Positions 14,314 through 27,700 of a stretch of 64,000 nt of DNA are shown here, piece by piece (within the stretch, counting starts at the first letter, position 1; every line of letters begins with the position of its first letter). The notes beneath the pieces were generated by a model. That model ran no database searches. It worked only from the letters and a program-made list of their open reading frames with translations, and had not been told where the DNA came from. The position numbers and the translations under genes are program-made. Source of the stretch: Callaeas wilsoni (Eukaryota; Chordata; Aves; Passeriformes; Callaeidae); the NCBI GenBank assembly GCA_013398955.1, contig VWPU01017469.1:99977-163976 (forward strand), written 5' to 3'.

Positions 14314-17300
14314 CCTCTCTGACAGGCGGCCAAGCCCCACAGAGACTCGAAGTCATTAGCAGACGTGCAATGCCCCAGAGCAACCAAACGAATGTCTCTC
14401 TGCACCCAGAAGGTCACTGTGATGCGCAATGCCCACAGCAGAGCCACCTCCATGGTGTGGAGGTGTAGCCTAACACAGAAAGAACCCCAGCTGTGAAAAT
14501 ACTCATACCGATTAAGGTAAGTTTAGAAAAGGTCCTGTGTAAAGGCCTCTGAATGCACCTTCTCTGTAGGATCCCCCCTGCTGTGACAGACCACTAGTGC
14601 TTTATCCTGAGCAGGCAACTTAATCTCTTTGTTATCGTAGCTGCTGTATCCCTATGGGCTGGGGCAACACCCCCTAGTCCCTCTATGATGTGCTAACTTC
14701 AAATGATACTGAAGATGATGTAGTATGTCTTATTTAACACACTTGAGAAATCCTTCATTCCACTGCCATCTCCTTGTGCTGTCAGAACATTCCAAAGTCT
14801 CAGAAAGACATCTCTAGCAGGTCAGCAGCTGTAGAGGAATCTGCTCCTGTTTGTACCGGCATGGAACTCCTCTTCTGTCCTGTGACCAAGGACACTGTAT
14901 CCTCCTGTGGGATGTTCATGCGTCAGGCCTCTCACACTTGGGTGGATTCCTGGAGGAACTTCCACTCTGGATTGTGACGCTTACAGTTCAGATCTTGCTG
15001 CTCTTTATCTGCCTGCTCACTTCCATCATTTGGAGCTCTTCTCCATCCAATCACACAAGCAGCCTGATTATCACCCTTTTTGCTCCTTCCAGCTTATCTG
15101 GAGTTATCACTGCAGACCATGCAAGCAGCAGAGGATGCAGAGAATAGCCAGGCTGATACATGTTCCAGAGTCAGAGGAATACTTTCTCCAGCTCATTTAA
15201 CCCTTAGCAGACCTTTGCCTCCACTCACTGCCTATAAAACAGCTGGACTGCTTGGCCTCATGTCCTTGTGGATGACAAAGCACATGGAATCCTCACACAA
15301 AGTTTGCCATGTTTCTTTGCCAGCTAATTTGACACTTCTCAGCTACTGTAGTCTCTTTGATAACCTAAACGGTCTGAGAGTATTTTATTAGCAGATGGCT
15401 TGAATGACTCATGATTACCTACCCTGATGAAAATACAGCGGCGCAATTTACTGTTGCCACTGCAACAATCCTAGATACCTTAATAATGACAGTAATGAAT
15501 GCAGCTGACAGGAAAAAAGGTTAGTGGTGCCAATATTTTCCTCATTCATCTCTTTTAGTAAATGTCAAATATATCTTTTTAGCATCTTTCAGTATTCCTA
15601 ATCAGGATGCTTTTCTTTTCTTTTGTGGCCAGCACTATTTTCATTGTGCTAAGTCAGTTCAGAATCAGTCTGACTCTTACTAGGTCTATGTAAGCCAGTG
15701 ATTTATGCAATTGAGGTTCTTGGTATCTTCTTCCAGCAGTTTTTCCTTCTCTTGTAGCAGAGGTCTTACAAGTGGAGTCCACTGCCATTTTCTGACCTCT
15801 CTGGAGTTGTAATAGATGCCTTTCCACTCAGAATTTGCTTTCTAGGGCTGTCCTCATCATACAAACCCTTACTTCATTGTAAAAAAATGCAGCTAACACA
15901 TGAAGTAAAAAAGTATCTGGTTTCATTTTTCTGCTCCCATCTAGGAACTTTTAATATATGTAATTGAGTACATTTTCCTTTTGCTGCACTTGCACAACCA
16001 CAACTCATCAATATCAAGACTATATCCTCTTAAAACTTCCTCACGTACTATCATATGGGTACTTCCACACTCAAGAGAGTGCAGCAGGAAATCCAAATAC
16101 ATGACAGGTTTCCAAGACTAGTTCCTAGTGGTAACATGAAAGCTGGCATTTGCTGGAATGATGACATATATGAAATAATATCATCACTGCAAATTGCAAA
16201 ATCACTGGGCTAATGAGTAGCATGGTAAACAGGAGAGGTTAAGCGAGATGGATAATCTTTCCACTGACATCTTCAAAACCTCCTCATGGCTTTTTAGGCT
16301 ACAGACCTTTTGAGCACAAGGCACTTTCTTCTATAGCTCATTCTTACACTCTCTCATCCTTCTTCCCTCCTCAGTCAAACCTCTAAAAAAGCTACCTAAG
16401 GGCTATATAAATCTGGAAAGCCCCCAGTATAACTATGTATTTTCTCTGACAAGCTCACTGACTTTGTGTCATTTTCACCTTAGGCTACGGCTCTAGGCTG
16501 AAACATGATCTAGCATGTTTTGAGGGTCTGCTCAGCATCTCTCAAAGAATACACGGAGGAAGACCTTCCCAGCCACTCTATTTCTCAAAGGAGGTCAAAA
16601 ATATCATACTTAATTTTGTATCACTGCATGTAGTTTCACAAGAACTTCCCTTCTCCTGTACTGATCAAAACCCCTCAAGGTATCATTTCCAAATGAAATT
16701 TTTGAGAGCTCTAAGAAGTTCTAAAATACTTCCCATCTAATTCTGGGAAGCAACAGCACATTTCTTGGTCTACGCAGAATATGGGTTCTCTTCCATTCCC
16801 AGTTTCTAGGCATCTGTTGATCTCTCAGTGTAAGTTTCACCTTGACCAAACACACCAAAGTCAGCCAATTTTTCACTTAGCTCCATCAGATTCTGGGTAG
16901 CAAGTGCTTCTCTCTGTAGTTGTCCAGCTGATTTGCTTAATATAGCATCTTATCCTTTTCAACAGGGAACATACTGTTGTTTTTAAGATCCTTTAATTTC
17001 ATATTATACACAGTGACTTTCATACGAAAGGGTCTAAACTGTGATGTCACATCAAAGTGATTTTCACCAAAAGGGAAAGAAATCCATTAATCCAGACAAC
17101 CTGGAATACTCTGGCTCTCTGTATTCCACATGCTTTTCTCATAGCAATTTACAGACCTTTTCCTGGTGCTTCAGGGATCAAGCAGGGTATTTCAGCTCAG
17201 ATGAAAAGAGATGACTTAGATTCTTCTGTGAAGAAATTTTTTTGCTAAGCATACCCACTAATTATCCCCAAATTACATGGAACACTACTGCTTCTACCCC

Positions 17301-17686
17301 AGCCCAAATAATATGACGGAGTCTTCACTGCATGTACTGGACTTCCTATGTGGGTCACACAGCCCAAAGGGACTCTAATAATCTTTCAGGTGTCCTTGGT
17401 CATAAAGATCTGTCCCTATTTCTGGTTATGTAAATTACACTGGTCAAAGCTGAAGCTTGTTTTGATCTCATACCATTTTGCAAACATGCAGATTGATTGA
17501 GCTCATATCTATTACTGGCTCTAACTTAGAGATTGGTCCTGCTTCGAGGGAGGTGCTGGTCTTTTCAAAGCTAAACTATTCTATGATTTTTGTCTTAAAT
17601 CTGAAAGACCTTTTGTCATCTTTGATCAATCACAGACCCCTCCAGTAATTATAGCTCATGCTTTTAGCTAATGGCGAGGACCAAGC

Positions 17687-17719
17687 AATTTGACAAGCTG
17701 AAGAAAAGCTTGTCAAATT
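17687..17719. repeat. Perfect 13-bp inverted repeat
   Basis: AATTTGACAAGCT (17687-17699), a 7-base loop and AGCTTGTCAAATT (17707-17719) form a perfect stem in unique intron sequence. Confidence 0.9.
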
Positions 17720-20700
17720 CCCTTCATGTACCTTCAGATTTCTTCCCCATTCCAGAAGCTGTGTGGACACAGCTACCTGGGAGACTATCACTGTATTCAG
17801 TAACTTTACATCAGATCCTTGCAACTTCTAAACCAATGAGATAGGAAAGGTGATCGGGCTGCAAGAGACAAACTACCAAAGACTGTCAAATTCATGAGTC
17901 ATATCCAGCCTGTGAGATGTCTCAGTTCGCTTTTTGTTTTTGGAGGAAGAAAGGGCAAGGTGCACTTAAACTCTCGTGACAGCTGCCTGCTTGTGAACAG
18001 CTCAACATAGTGAGTTCAAATTGCCACTGGTGCTGCCCGAGTAGGAGGGCTGAGCTTCAAGCCTCTGTCCTCCCGAGTATGCAGTCAAGCCTTTGGAGAC
18101 AATATCTCAGGCACCTAACAAAGTGTTACAGCCAAAGGGGTTTAGAGAACATGCAGAACCATGTTCCATCTCTTATCTCAGGTTTGTATTTTTAAAAAAT
18201 ACATTCATTTAGAAAGCAGCAATACTAGCATGCTATAAATCCTCAAAATCTACTGTATGTGGGATGTGAGACTACATTTTCTATCCAAGTATCTTGAAGT
18301 TTCACTGATGAAATTTGTCAAGTTATTACAGCTCCTGTAATCTCAACCCCTTTCATAACCCAGGTTTATTCTAGCATTTGACAGTGGTGTAGCTAAGCCT
18401 CTCTTCGATCTGGTTCTGCAATATTTTCAACAGTCCTGACCTATGGGGAACAACAGGAACCTCAGCAGCTACATATACTGGTTTAAAGTTACAACTTCTG
18501 GTACTTTCTGTAACCTCTCTTTGACATACTGTTGCCTGAGAAACCAGTGTAACATCATAGAGGAATTGTGGCTGTACTTACTGCTCTCGGCCTTTTAGGA
18601 TGGCAGAGGGCTATTTATGGTCAAAAAAGGAGTGTTTTGGTCATCTGCTGGTTCAGTGGAGCCGACTCTCACCAAGACTGCTATCCCACCAGAATTTCAA
18701 CAGTCATGTCCCACCCTTCCTTGTGCCGCTGCTCATCTCGCCACCTCATGAACCAGCCCGGAGAGCCAACATGCTCAAAACCAACTACCTGCAGAAGTGG
18801 TCAGGTTTTGGTTGGTTCTTCCACAATGGAGATGAGTACCAGTGCTGGGAACAGAGGAGGCAGGCACATCACCCAGGATGGCAGCATCCATGCAAATCAG
18901 ATTGTCTTTCATCTCAATGTCTGATGCCAAGATCTCCCATTTCTCTACTGCTGGCTGCTGCTGTTTTGCAGATGTTTATAAGACTACTTAGTTCTCTGAT
19001 GCCATAAAATCACTTATCTTGGTGTAACCTTTCCCATTTGTTGCATTCTGGCTGGAAGAAAGTTTGGGAAAAAAAGTGCCTAGGAATAAAAGCACTTCCT
19101 GAACAAACAGTAGAAGACAGTACAGTGAGCCTGGCACAAGCACAGAAGCTTTTCCTGGCACATTGAAATGAGCAAGGTTTCCCATTCCCCACAGCAGTCC
19201 TTAACCTCCCCACAGAGAGCAGCCTTCTAGCATTAACCTTGCAGCAGAGGAAAGCTCCACTTGCCCTTTGGTTTTGTATTTCTCTGGCCCTTTGGACAAC
19301 TCCCCTTTGTTTCAGAGTCCTTCTGCTTTCCAGAGTGCAATTGCTGATCTACCAGAGAGGGACCACCATGAGCATCTCCCAAACAGCCCAGGCTGGGTGG
19401 CACTTCCCAGACAACCTCCCCTAAAACCCTGAAAGTTTAGTACTGCTGCTAGGTTAAAATGCCCCAGCATGAAGAAATGCAGCAATACTGAGAACATCAC
19501 CTGAGACTTTCACAGCACACATCTGGGTCCTTATAACAGCACTGGGGCAAGCATCATGGACATATGTGTGTGATTCCCTTACTTGCAGCTTCCTACTGGA
19601 GTTTCTCCTACTGAGTTTCAAGCATACATGGTGCATATTCTCAGACACGCATGAAATGGCTCTCTGAGACTCTTCAGTTGCTTTACAGGCTCTAAACTGC
19701 ATCCTGTCCCATTCCTTACCAATACACAGTCAGATGTGATGGACCTGCATTCCCCTGACCTCTGCCAGCACTGGTAAGCCCCACCGACTGTGGCTGCTCT
19801 CACAGTTCAGTTTAATTTGTGCCTCTGTTACCTCTCCTATAGGCCTGCAACTGCCAGTATTCCTAGTTAGAGAAGGGATGCTTGCTGGTTATTTGTGTTA
19901 GGCTCTTCTCCCTGAGATGAGAGTGTTCTACTTGTGGGGACCACCTAGTCATTTGTTCAGAGGTCCACCACTTCTCTGCTGTGGTGCAGCTCTGCAACAC
20001 CATTTCATCTTTAAAAAGACTTAATTCACAATTTTTATCAAACCAGATTACCTCCTACAGAATGTGAAATGATTACGGCGAGCAGACAAATCTTTCAGGT
20101 CAGCAGGACTGGTGGCATGGGATGGAAAGCTGCCCCCCATACACACAGCCCCCCACACCGCCCTGGCAGCGTGTCCGACAGTGGATCAGCACAAAAGCAC
20201 TGAAGATGAAGTGTCTCTGGGACATATGTTTCCTGTGGGGATTATAAAAAGGACATGTGACAATGGAAAATACTGACCATGACCCTATGGCAACTACCCT
20301 ACCCTCCCACAGTGCCCTTGCACGGACACTTCTTGGGGTTTTTGCTTTGCACACTCCATCCTTGCTCATCATGCACTGGGAGTGTCAGCAGCTGTTTGTT
20401 CATTGCCTGCTGCCTTATCCCACTTTATGGGCTATTGTCACCAGCTGTTTGTCTTTCCCTGCCTCCAGGAGGTGATAAGCAGATGCCTGTTCCTACTAAC
20501 AGTCTCAGACTATCTCTTACTGCCCTTCTAACTGCTGCTAAAAGCAAAAAGAAAAAAACTGGACTGCCAACTGAGAATTGTTTTGACATTTAAAATATTT
20601 GATACTGAGTGAGACTAAAGGTTCTGAACCAGTATTTGCTTCTGACCATTTTTCTTGGCTTTTTAATCAGAGAAAAGAGAAATAAAATCCTAAATACTAA

Positions 20701-20754
20701 GTGTAAACAGCAGGATTAAAAAATTTGTAATCTGCTCATTTCATGCTTTTTGGA

Positions 20755-20774
20755 CAGCAGCAGCAGCAGCAGCA
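20755..20774. repeat. (CAG)n short trinucleotide repeat
   Basis: Six to seven uninterrupted CAG units lie in intron. No coding context is seen. Confidence 0.95.
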
Positions 20775-22904
20775 ATGGCTTCTGTCATATTTCCAATGTC
20801 CAAATAATGCTGAATCTTCTTTTAATTTTATTTCGTCTTATTTGATGTTCTAGCCAGACAGAAACATTAACAATTAGTAGCACTGTTCTCATGTGACAGC
20901 CTGGAAATATGAAGAAGACAGGGGGAAAGGGAAGACCAAAAACCTCTTAGCATTTTGACTGAAGTAATTTTGATACTATCTTCTTTCTTTGAAAGCAAAG
21001 CCACTGTTTCTCCAGCAGTGGCGTGGGCAGGGCTGGTTACGCAAGCACGGACCTGCACAGGCAGGTGAGTGAGGCAGCACCAGTGACCCCCGCTCTCCTC
21101 CCGCCTGCCAGAACCTGGCAGCAGCAGGCAGTGGGACAGCCTGTCCAGCCTGAAGAGGAACTCTTGGGTGGGAGGTTCAGGCCTGAGCAGAGGCACAGGG
21201 GAGTTGGCCACCACACTGCCTTCCTCTTCATCTGGCCAGAGAGCTCAGGCGGAGACTGACTATAGCCTCTGCTTGAATTGATGGCAACAAGCCATGTTCT
21301 GTTTAAGCCCATTTTCAAAAGCAAGAAATGCTTCTAGACCCTTCTGGGAAACAGGTAGTGGCTGTTATGGAAGCTCCCATCGCCCTTTTCTAAATTGTGG
21401 GAACCATGGAAACAAAAGCAGCCACAGCTGCTGGTGCACAACCCCAGTGACTTTAGCCAATGCACCTCATAAACCAAGAAAGGACCACGAAAATGAACAA
21501 GACTGAACAATCTGAGTGTGCACTATGGCCTTCTGCAAGAGGGCAGGTAGGGCACAGATTTTATCTCAAAGCCTGTTCATGTGCATTTTGCAGAAGCAGA
21601 GCCCATGGACACAGACACACAGATCTGTCAGGGCAAAATAGATGCAGCTACAACATTTGGCATCTCTGTTCATGCTCTGCTGACCCAGAGCTGCAGACAT
21701 GTTTACAACTGTGCATGAAAAATTCATCCCTAAACAAAAGAAATGGAAAGACAAATTTTGGTTTTATGCTGCCTGACCTTGACTGGGTGTCGTGGCAGAG
21801 GAGGGGGGAGCTGCCAGAGCCAGGCGACAGGACCAATTAACCCTTTGGGAGCAAGGGGTTTGACAGCCAGGAAGGCGTAACTATGAGATATCCCAATGCT
21901 CTTACCACTTCCTAGGCAGAGATGAGCTGCAGAACAGGTCCCAGCCTAGCAGTGTGGAGACATTACACCATGCTGGATGTGACAATGCTCTACAAAAGCC
22001 ATCGCTTCATATTCAAATGAGACATGTTTTCAACACGCAGTATTATTTTGTGCACAAAATACAGCGTGAACCAACTGTTTTCTGTTTTTCGGTCACCTGA
22101 TAATCACTGGATCAGACTGGTCTCCACACAGCCACACTGTCACCAGGAACATTATTTATACATAAACCCCCAGCCTTCCTCCGCAGCCAGATTTGCCAGG
22201 TAGGTAATTGTTGTTCCCATTGAAGCAAAACTGGCTTGCTTTCAATGACATGCATCTGCACTGCTACTATACAGCAGACTGCCTCAGTTAAGATTTTCCA
22301 GCACAAACATGAGGAAGAAAAAAAATAAATGATCCTTTTATTTTGCATTTTTCACCTCATATGTAGAATTCCACCTAATTTAATTGCGGATTCTGCAGTC
22401 ACAGAACTGCACAGAAGCCTGCCTTTTCCAAGAAACAAATATGAAGTAAATGAGATAGACATGAGATAGCAGTCTTTTCCTGCTGCTTAAATCAGTTTCC
22501 CCCAGCTCTCGCCCATCTAATGCTGCAGCATTCTCAGTCCCCAAATGTACCATCTGAGTAGTGCATTCATCAGAGTGTTCGCAACTCCTGATCACTGACA
22601 GATGCGATCTTATCAACTGACACATTCAAGCAAAACTGCCTTTTCCCCCCCAATCTTCCAGTGGCCTGATTTCAGCAGCGCTGACAGCCCTACGCTGCCT
22701 TGCTGCTTGCATAGAGGATGCACCCACAGTTAGGAGGTAGATGCTTCCCCTCCAGCATGTTTCATCCCTTCATAAACAGGCAAGGACCACAGCTTTTAGC
22801 CAACGACCTACGGCAAAGAGAATGCTAGTGTGGCGGGTACAGCAAGGATAAAACAAGCCCTGTTCTCAACAGAAAAAGGATGTAAATTGGATGCATTTAC
22901 TTAC

Positions 22905-22926
22905 ATGACGATTCAGTGCCAAACAT
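22905..22926 (-). CDS. ST7: ST7 alternative first exon 1b, coding part (MFGTESS)
   Basis: On the reverse strand, ATG at 22926-22924 opens seven codons, MFGTESS, plus one T, followed at once by GTAAGT (22904-22899), a perfect donor. Known ST7 isoforms replace the first ~51 residues by MFGTESSL and continue SMFLN. Here the leftover T joined to a TN of exon 2 gives that Leu, exactly as exon 1a's leftover G gives Val. Residue match, donor and phase all agree, so I regard it as certain that this exon belongs to ST7. The start context has G at -3 (GCCATGT). The exon is far too short to be found by open-frame length. The isoform made from it lacks the hydrophobic segment of exon 1a. The 5' UTR runs to the right (higher coordinates) and is pyrimidine-rich just before the ATG. 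Confidence 0.95.
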
Positions 22927-23560
22927 GGCTCGCCTCAGATGCTGCTATTTTAAAAAAGAAAGAAGAAAAGAGAGTGGAAGACAGAGGGAGTGTACGAGAG
23001 AAGGGATGAGACTGCTACACAGCAGGGGTCATGAAGCCAGACAATGCAGTCCAGGCTATCCAAGCTGCCAGATTCTCCTCTCTCCTCTCCTCTGCTCAAT
23101 ACCGCAGACAGCTTTTCCTTGCAACCGCAGTGAAGGTCCTTCTTCAGGAAGCAAAAAGCAGGAGCTTCTGTTTTAAATCCGAGTGCTAAGGACAGGCCGG
23201 CGTCCTTTCTGATAGCGGCAGGCAGAAAGAGGTATCAGCCACCAGATCCTGCAATCCCCAGCCCCTGCCCGCCGTAAGACAATAGCGGAGCTCATGCACA
23301 CACGGGATGACGTCAGGACACTGCAAAGACTGACTGCTGCTAACCCAGAGGCTCGGAGGGGGCTTGGACACAGCAGCGCGATTCAGATGGGAATTCCTTT
23401 GTCACAAAAAGCAGAGGACAAAGAGCCAGACATATACTTCCTTCTGTGATGCTAAAGCTCCCACCCGGGACTGTAACGCTAGCAGGAAAATATCTGCCTT
23501 GATTCACGCTCCTTTTCTCAGCTGCACAAGATGCAAACTGTCTCTGCGCAAACGGAATAA
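22927..23560 (-). promoter_or_regulatory. ST7: 5' UTR and CpG-enriched promoter region of ST7 exon 1b
   Basis: The bases upstream of exon 1b are CpG-enriched against the surrounding intron: roughly 17 CpG between 23160 and 23545, including GGCCGGCG, CCCGCCG and AGCGCG. A palindromic CRE, TGACGTCA, lies at 23308-23315, and a weak TATA-like TTTAAAA (minus strand) at 23171-23177. The start of transcription is not determined; a TATA-driven start near 23145 or a CpG-type start around 23200-23300 are both possible. If it is further upstream, short upstream ATGs lie in the leader (for example near 23295 and 23031). The CRE suggests a cAMP/CREB-responsive promoter, but that is inference. Confidence 0.7.
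23308..23315. promoter_or_regulatory. Consensus cAMP response element (TGACGTCA)
   Basis: This is a perfect 8-bp CRE palindrome, about 380 bases upstream of the exon 1b start codon. It lies within the CpG-enriched patch. CREB/ATF proteins bind this motif, and its CpG makes binding methylation-sensitive. Confidence 0.6.
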
Positions 23561-24059
23561 ATTTCAGAGACAAATATCCTAGTAAATGCCACTTACAGCA
23601 TTTTTAGTAAAGAATATCCTCAAATTTCTACCACTTACTTTCTTTATGATTTTTCCCTCAAAGAAATACTAAACTCCTGGGCCAGTCGACACTCCAGACC
23701 TAATTTTCACATCAAAGTGTTAGCCAACTGTCTCATTTACTTAAATTTATTGTCAGAATACACCGTAACAATGCTCTAACCACAATAAATGAGTCACACA
23801 TCTAAATAAAAATTAAAATCCAAAAGCACACTAAATTCAATTACAAAAAGGCATCCTAGCAACCAAAGAAATACTGTCCTTAATTTTTCTTTATTCTTCA
23901 AAACCAACTAGATCTAGTGTGCATCTGCAAGTGCATTTTTTAGTGCACTGATCTTATTTTTTTCCTGACATTCAGTAATTGAAAAATGTTCAAACATAGA
24001 AACAAAGCCCTAAGCTCGCTCCTTCGGTCCTCTCACAGACAAAAGGAATTGCCTGTCTC

Positions 24060-24770
24060 ATGCTGCTGAGAGCAGCCAAGCAGGAAGCTGATGGCTGGAA
24101 GCTACCAGACATTGGGGGCTACCCAGAGAATGGCTGTCCAGAGGGGGCAAAACCAAGAACGTTTCTGCAAAGTCTCACTGAACACGTACATGCAGTTCCC
24201 AGGATGTCAGGCACCGAAAAGTACTGCTGGTGGGTGAGGAGAAAGGAGGTAGATGCAGGTCCATTAAGTGAAGCACTTAAAGGCAAGCAACCACTCCTCC
24301 CATTTCTCAGCTTTTGTGGGTTAACCATCAAACACTCCTGCTGCTCTGCATGCCAAGGGGGTTTGTGCTGTTTGCAGAATACTCAATGCCATCATGAGCA
24401 GCAGGCTGGAAAAGCAAGTACTACTGAAGGCTGGCAGCACCTGCCACCTGAGGAGCTCAGTGTGCTGAAACCATTCGGGAACCAAGGAGATGGTGGCTGG
24501 GACCACTGCAGCCTGAAGGGCAGACTGGAAAGCAACAAATGGGGTTCAGAGCCACAGCAGTTCACTGCCAGGCCAGTCCCCCTGGTCCGGGGGATGGCGA
24601 ACATGATCCCAAGCTCACAGAGTGTGTATGCCCACAAACATCCTTATGGACCCTCGACAGCCCTGTGCTGTGAGACAGCAAAGAGCGCAAGAGGCTGTAG
24701 AGAGCCCGATCCTGTCCTTCCCACAGTGGTGGGGGCACCTACAAGGCACACCAAGCTACTCTCCTGGTAA
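24060..24770 (+). other. Longest open frame in the window, 236 codons, unrecognised
   Basis: An ATG-started frame, MLLRAAKQEADGWK..., runs 236 codons on the plus strand, opposite to ST7 and about 0.5 kb beyond the exon 1b CpG patch. It has many Cys, Trp, Gly and Pro residues, no signal peptide, no membrane segment and no motif I know. Minus-strand frames of 60-80 codons overlap it. A single-exon gene of this size is not impossible, and a transcript divergent from the exon 1b promoter could cross it. The composition is that of chance translation of GC-moderate non-coding DNA. Confidence 0.12.
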
Positions 24771-27700
24771 CATCTGTTGGCACAAAATGCTCTTCAGTTG
24801 TTTCCCTAGTTTCCCTTCCACATATTGAACAGTCCCTTTGTGTTCTGCACATGTCATAAGAATACTCAGGGCTACCAAGCTGATGGCAACATTTATCTGT
24901 ATTTCCTTGCTGGAATGAAGTCATGAGAGAGGCCATATCCTGTAGTGAGCCATCTCACAACACACTTTCTAACAGGCAGCTTTTAGTCTCCATCAGCAGA
25001 CAGGACATCAGTGCCCATAATCATAGTGACTCAAATCAACCCACAGATGTCTTAAATTAACCAGATTTCCTCAGATCTGTACTTAAGCACCTGAATTAAT
25101 AGCCTGGCTGTTCAATTGTCATGATTATTTGCAATCACCTGCATGGATGCTCAGCACCAAGAAGTCATGTCCAAACTGGTTTTGACCATGACAGTGGCAC
25201 AAATTCTCTGGCAAGGACTGTAGGTTTACTGTTTCCACAATTGAATTAGTTATTTTGACTATTTGGAGCAGTTAGCACCTCCTTCAGTCAAAAGAGGTTA
25301 ATAAGAAGCTTCAGTGCATCAAACAAACTAATTTCTGGCTGGACTTTCCAGCAACTGAGGCAAGTTTACAAAAGAAATGTGTCTACTATGTACCTGTAAG
25401 CCTCCAAGCATCTTTAAACACAGGTCTCTGGAACAAAATCCCGAGGGCATTCATGGAATGGCTGAAGAGTAAGTTCTGCTCTGATGAGATCTGACCTTCC
25501 CACAGCACTGTTTTCAAGGAAAAGACAAAACCTCAGGGCTTTTCCAACAACATCCTTGAAGGTGTCACAGAGCCCAGGCCCTCTGCCAAGTTCTCATTAC
25601 ACTGACTTATATAGGTAGTTGAAAAGCCCAAACAACCCATGCAGTATCTCTGGAAGGATTTCATAATAATCTATTTCATTAGTCTTAGGCTTGGCAGGTC
25701 GGTATGTTGCCTTGTGGGAAAGGTGACCTGCTACAGGCCACTGAAGGACTTTCTCTGAAATTCTTTCAAATGTACCTAAAACATTTTGTCAAATGACTTT
25801 GAGAAAGTGTTAAAATCTGTTTCTGACCTACTGCTCTTTTAAGACCATAACCTTTCCGTTTGCTAGTGAAATTATGGATTTCTGTTTCCTCTGCTGAGTG
25901 TTGCTGTTGGTTTATTCCATAAAGAAGGGTCAATAAATGTTTTTTCTCTCTTTTGCAGCAGTGAAGATGATGTAATTAGTGTACAAAAAACGTCAAAGGA
26001 AATATCCTGACAGCATTCGTGTTGCTGTGATTTGCTTACAGTGTGCATAAGACATTTTTCAAGTATTAGATTAATTTACAATGTACCTCCCATACATTCC
26101 TCCACTAACCAGCATGAAATATTTTAATCAGCAACAATATATGCTACGCAAAGCTGTCTCCTGTACATTCACATTTTCCAGAGAAAAGGATGTGCTTCTC
26201 AACCACTGCCACTCTTGGAGCAGGTATTCTTTATTCCTTACTTTATCACTGCAGAAGAGTAATGCACATATTTCACTTTGTTTTTTAAGGACACATGTGT
26301 CTAAGCCCTAAAGCACAGTTTGAGTTTTAATAATGAAGTTGGATAGTGAAACTTGAATTTTTTATACAGATGTAAATTTCTGCTTTAGAGTAATTTCTTT
26401 CTATAAAAACAGTGCAAGCAGGAAATCTGAGCTACCAATAGAGGCAGATTTGTTCACATGCCTTATGCTGATCCACTAAAGCATAAATCTTTATTCTCTC
26501 TTGTCACTAGAAAAACATTTCATTTTGCATTTAACCTACTTTTTCACAGGATAAACTCTGGAAGCAGGAAATAAGTCCATCCCACCTGTGAGGTTCTCCT
26601 GTCCTACTGCCCTGAGCAGCTCACCTCGACAGGGGAATATCTCACCTGTGGCCTCCCCAGGGCAAGGGAACAGGTCCCACACCTTTGAGTCTCTAGAGGG
26701 GAAGCACAGGTTAATCTCAATAAGCCTCAGAGGTGGGTAAGGATTTTTATTACATTAGTTAAACTTACTAAGTCCCCTGTTCTGTAAGTTTTTTAATGCC
26801 TGAAAACTGATTATTTTTTAAGACACTGAAAAATTAAATCCATTTAATGTGCTACTGGAAACCTCTGAGTGACTCTGCAATGAGTCCACATCATTCAGCA
26901 ACCTCCAAAAGGAATTTATTTTGCCTGTAGTAATATTAGCTAGGTCCCTCCTAAAAATGCAGTGACATCCCCAGCAATCCACACTGTGACAGTCTCCAGC
27001 TTCTGTAGGTATTATCTGTTCTGGCAACAGCTGCCACACTGATTACTGATTAACATGGTATCCACAAAATACTGCAAGGTGGTTTTTTATGCTCCAGAAA
27101 AAAATGAAATCAAACAGCAGCACATATTACAGAACTGCAGCTCTTTGGCTTTATGCTTTGCTCAACTTTGCTAACCCTAATTATCTTTAACAAGCATCTT
27201 TGGTGAAAAAGCTGACATCACGATTACACCAATGTAATCCAGTGTGGTGCAACAACTTCAGCTTCTCATCTCACAGGGGCATGTATTTAAGGCACAAACA
27301 ACCCCCAAGCAACCAAAACGAATACCCTACACTGATGCTATACCATTGAGTCCCCAGTGCAGAGGTGTTTTCCAACACCTCCATCACTAAATGAAGCCAG
27401 TATCCCAGAAATGGCAATTTTGGAGCCGTGCAACAGGGAGAGGGAGCATGGCCAGCTGGGATGGAGGACAGCCCTGACAAGCCCCTCCCGGCACGAAAGC
27501 TGGCAGTGGGGCACAGGTCTAGTGGGGTCTGCCAGCCTGGACTACAGAGCATTCAGAACCAAGTAAAGCCAAGAAAGGTATGTCCCACTGGAATGAAATG
27601 TCTCAAGTGCTTCATTTGTGCAAATGCCAGCAAGTTTCCACATGGAGCTGGGCTGGACAACCAGGAGCAGCTCACGGAGTAAAGGAAGGCTGACACAGGA

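Larger units (their letters stand above)
12913..22898 (-). other. ST7 intron between CR1 and exon 1b, no gene seen
   Basis: Unique intron sequence with the microsatellites, tandem duplication and 13-bp hairpin listed separately. The stretch 14560-19900 is somewhat pyrimidine-rich on the plus strand with many weakly open frames. It may hold very old, unrecognisable repeats, but I see no reverse transcriptase, LTR ends or splice-bounded exon. A moderately GC-rich patch lies at 21020-21260. Confidence 0.55.

Noticed and set aside
14560..19900. Possible ancient retroelement interior suggested by many moderately open frames
   Set aside because: No reverse transcriptase, protease or integrase motifs, no LTR ends and no CR1 blocks could be recognised on either strand.
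21023..21324. GC-richer patch with frames on both strands and a CAGGTGAGTG donor-like site near 21060-21069
   Set aside because: Only a few CpG, no promoter-like cluster, and no recognisable peptide. Donor-like strings are common.
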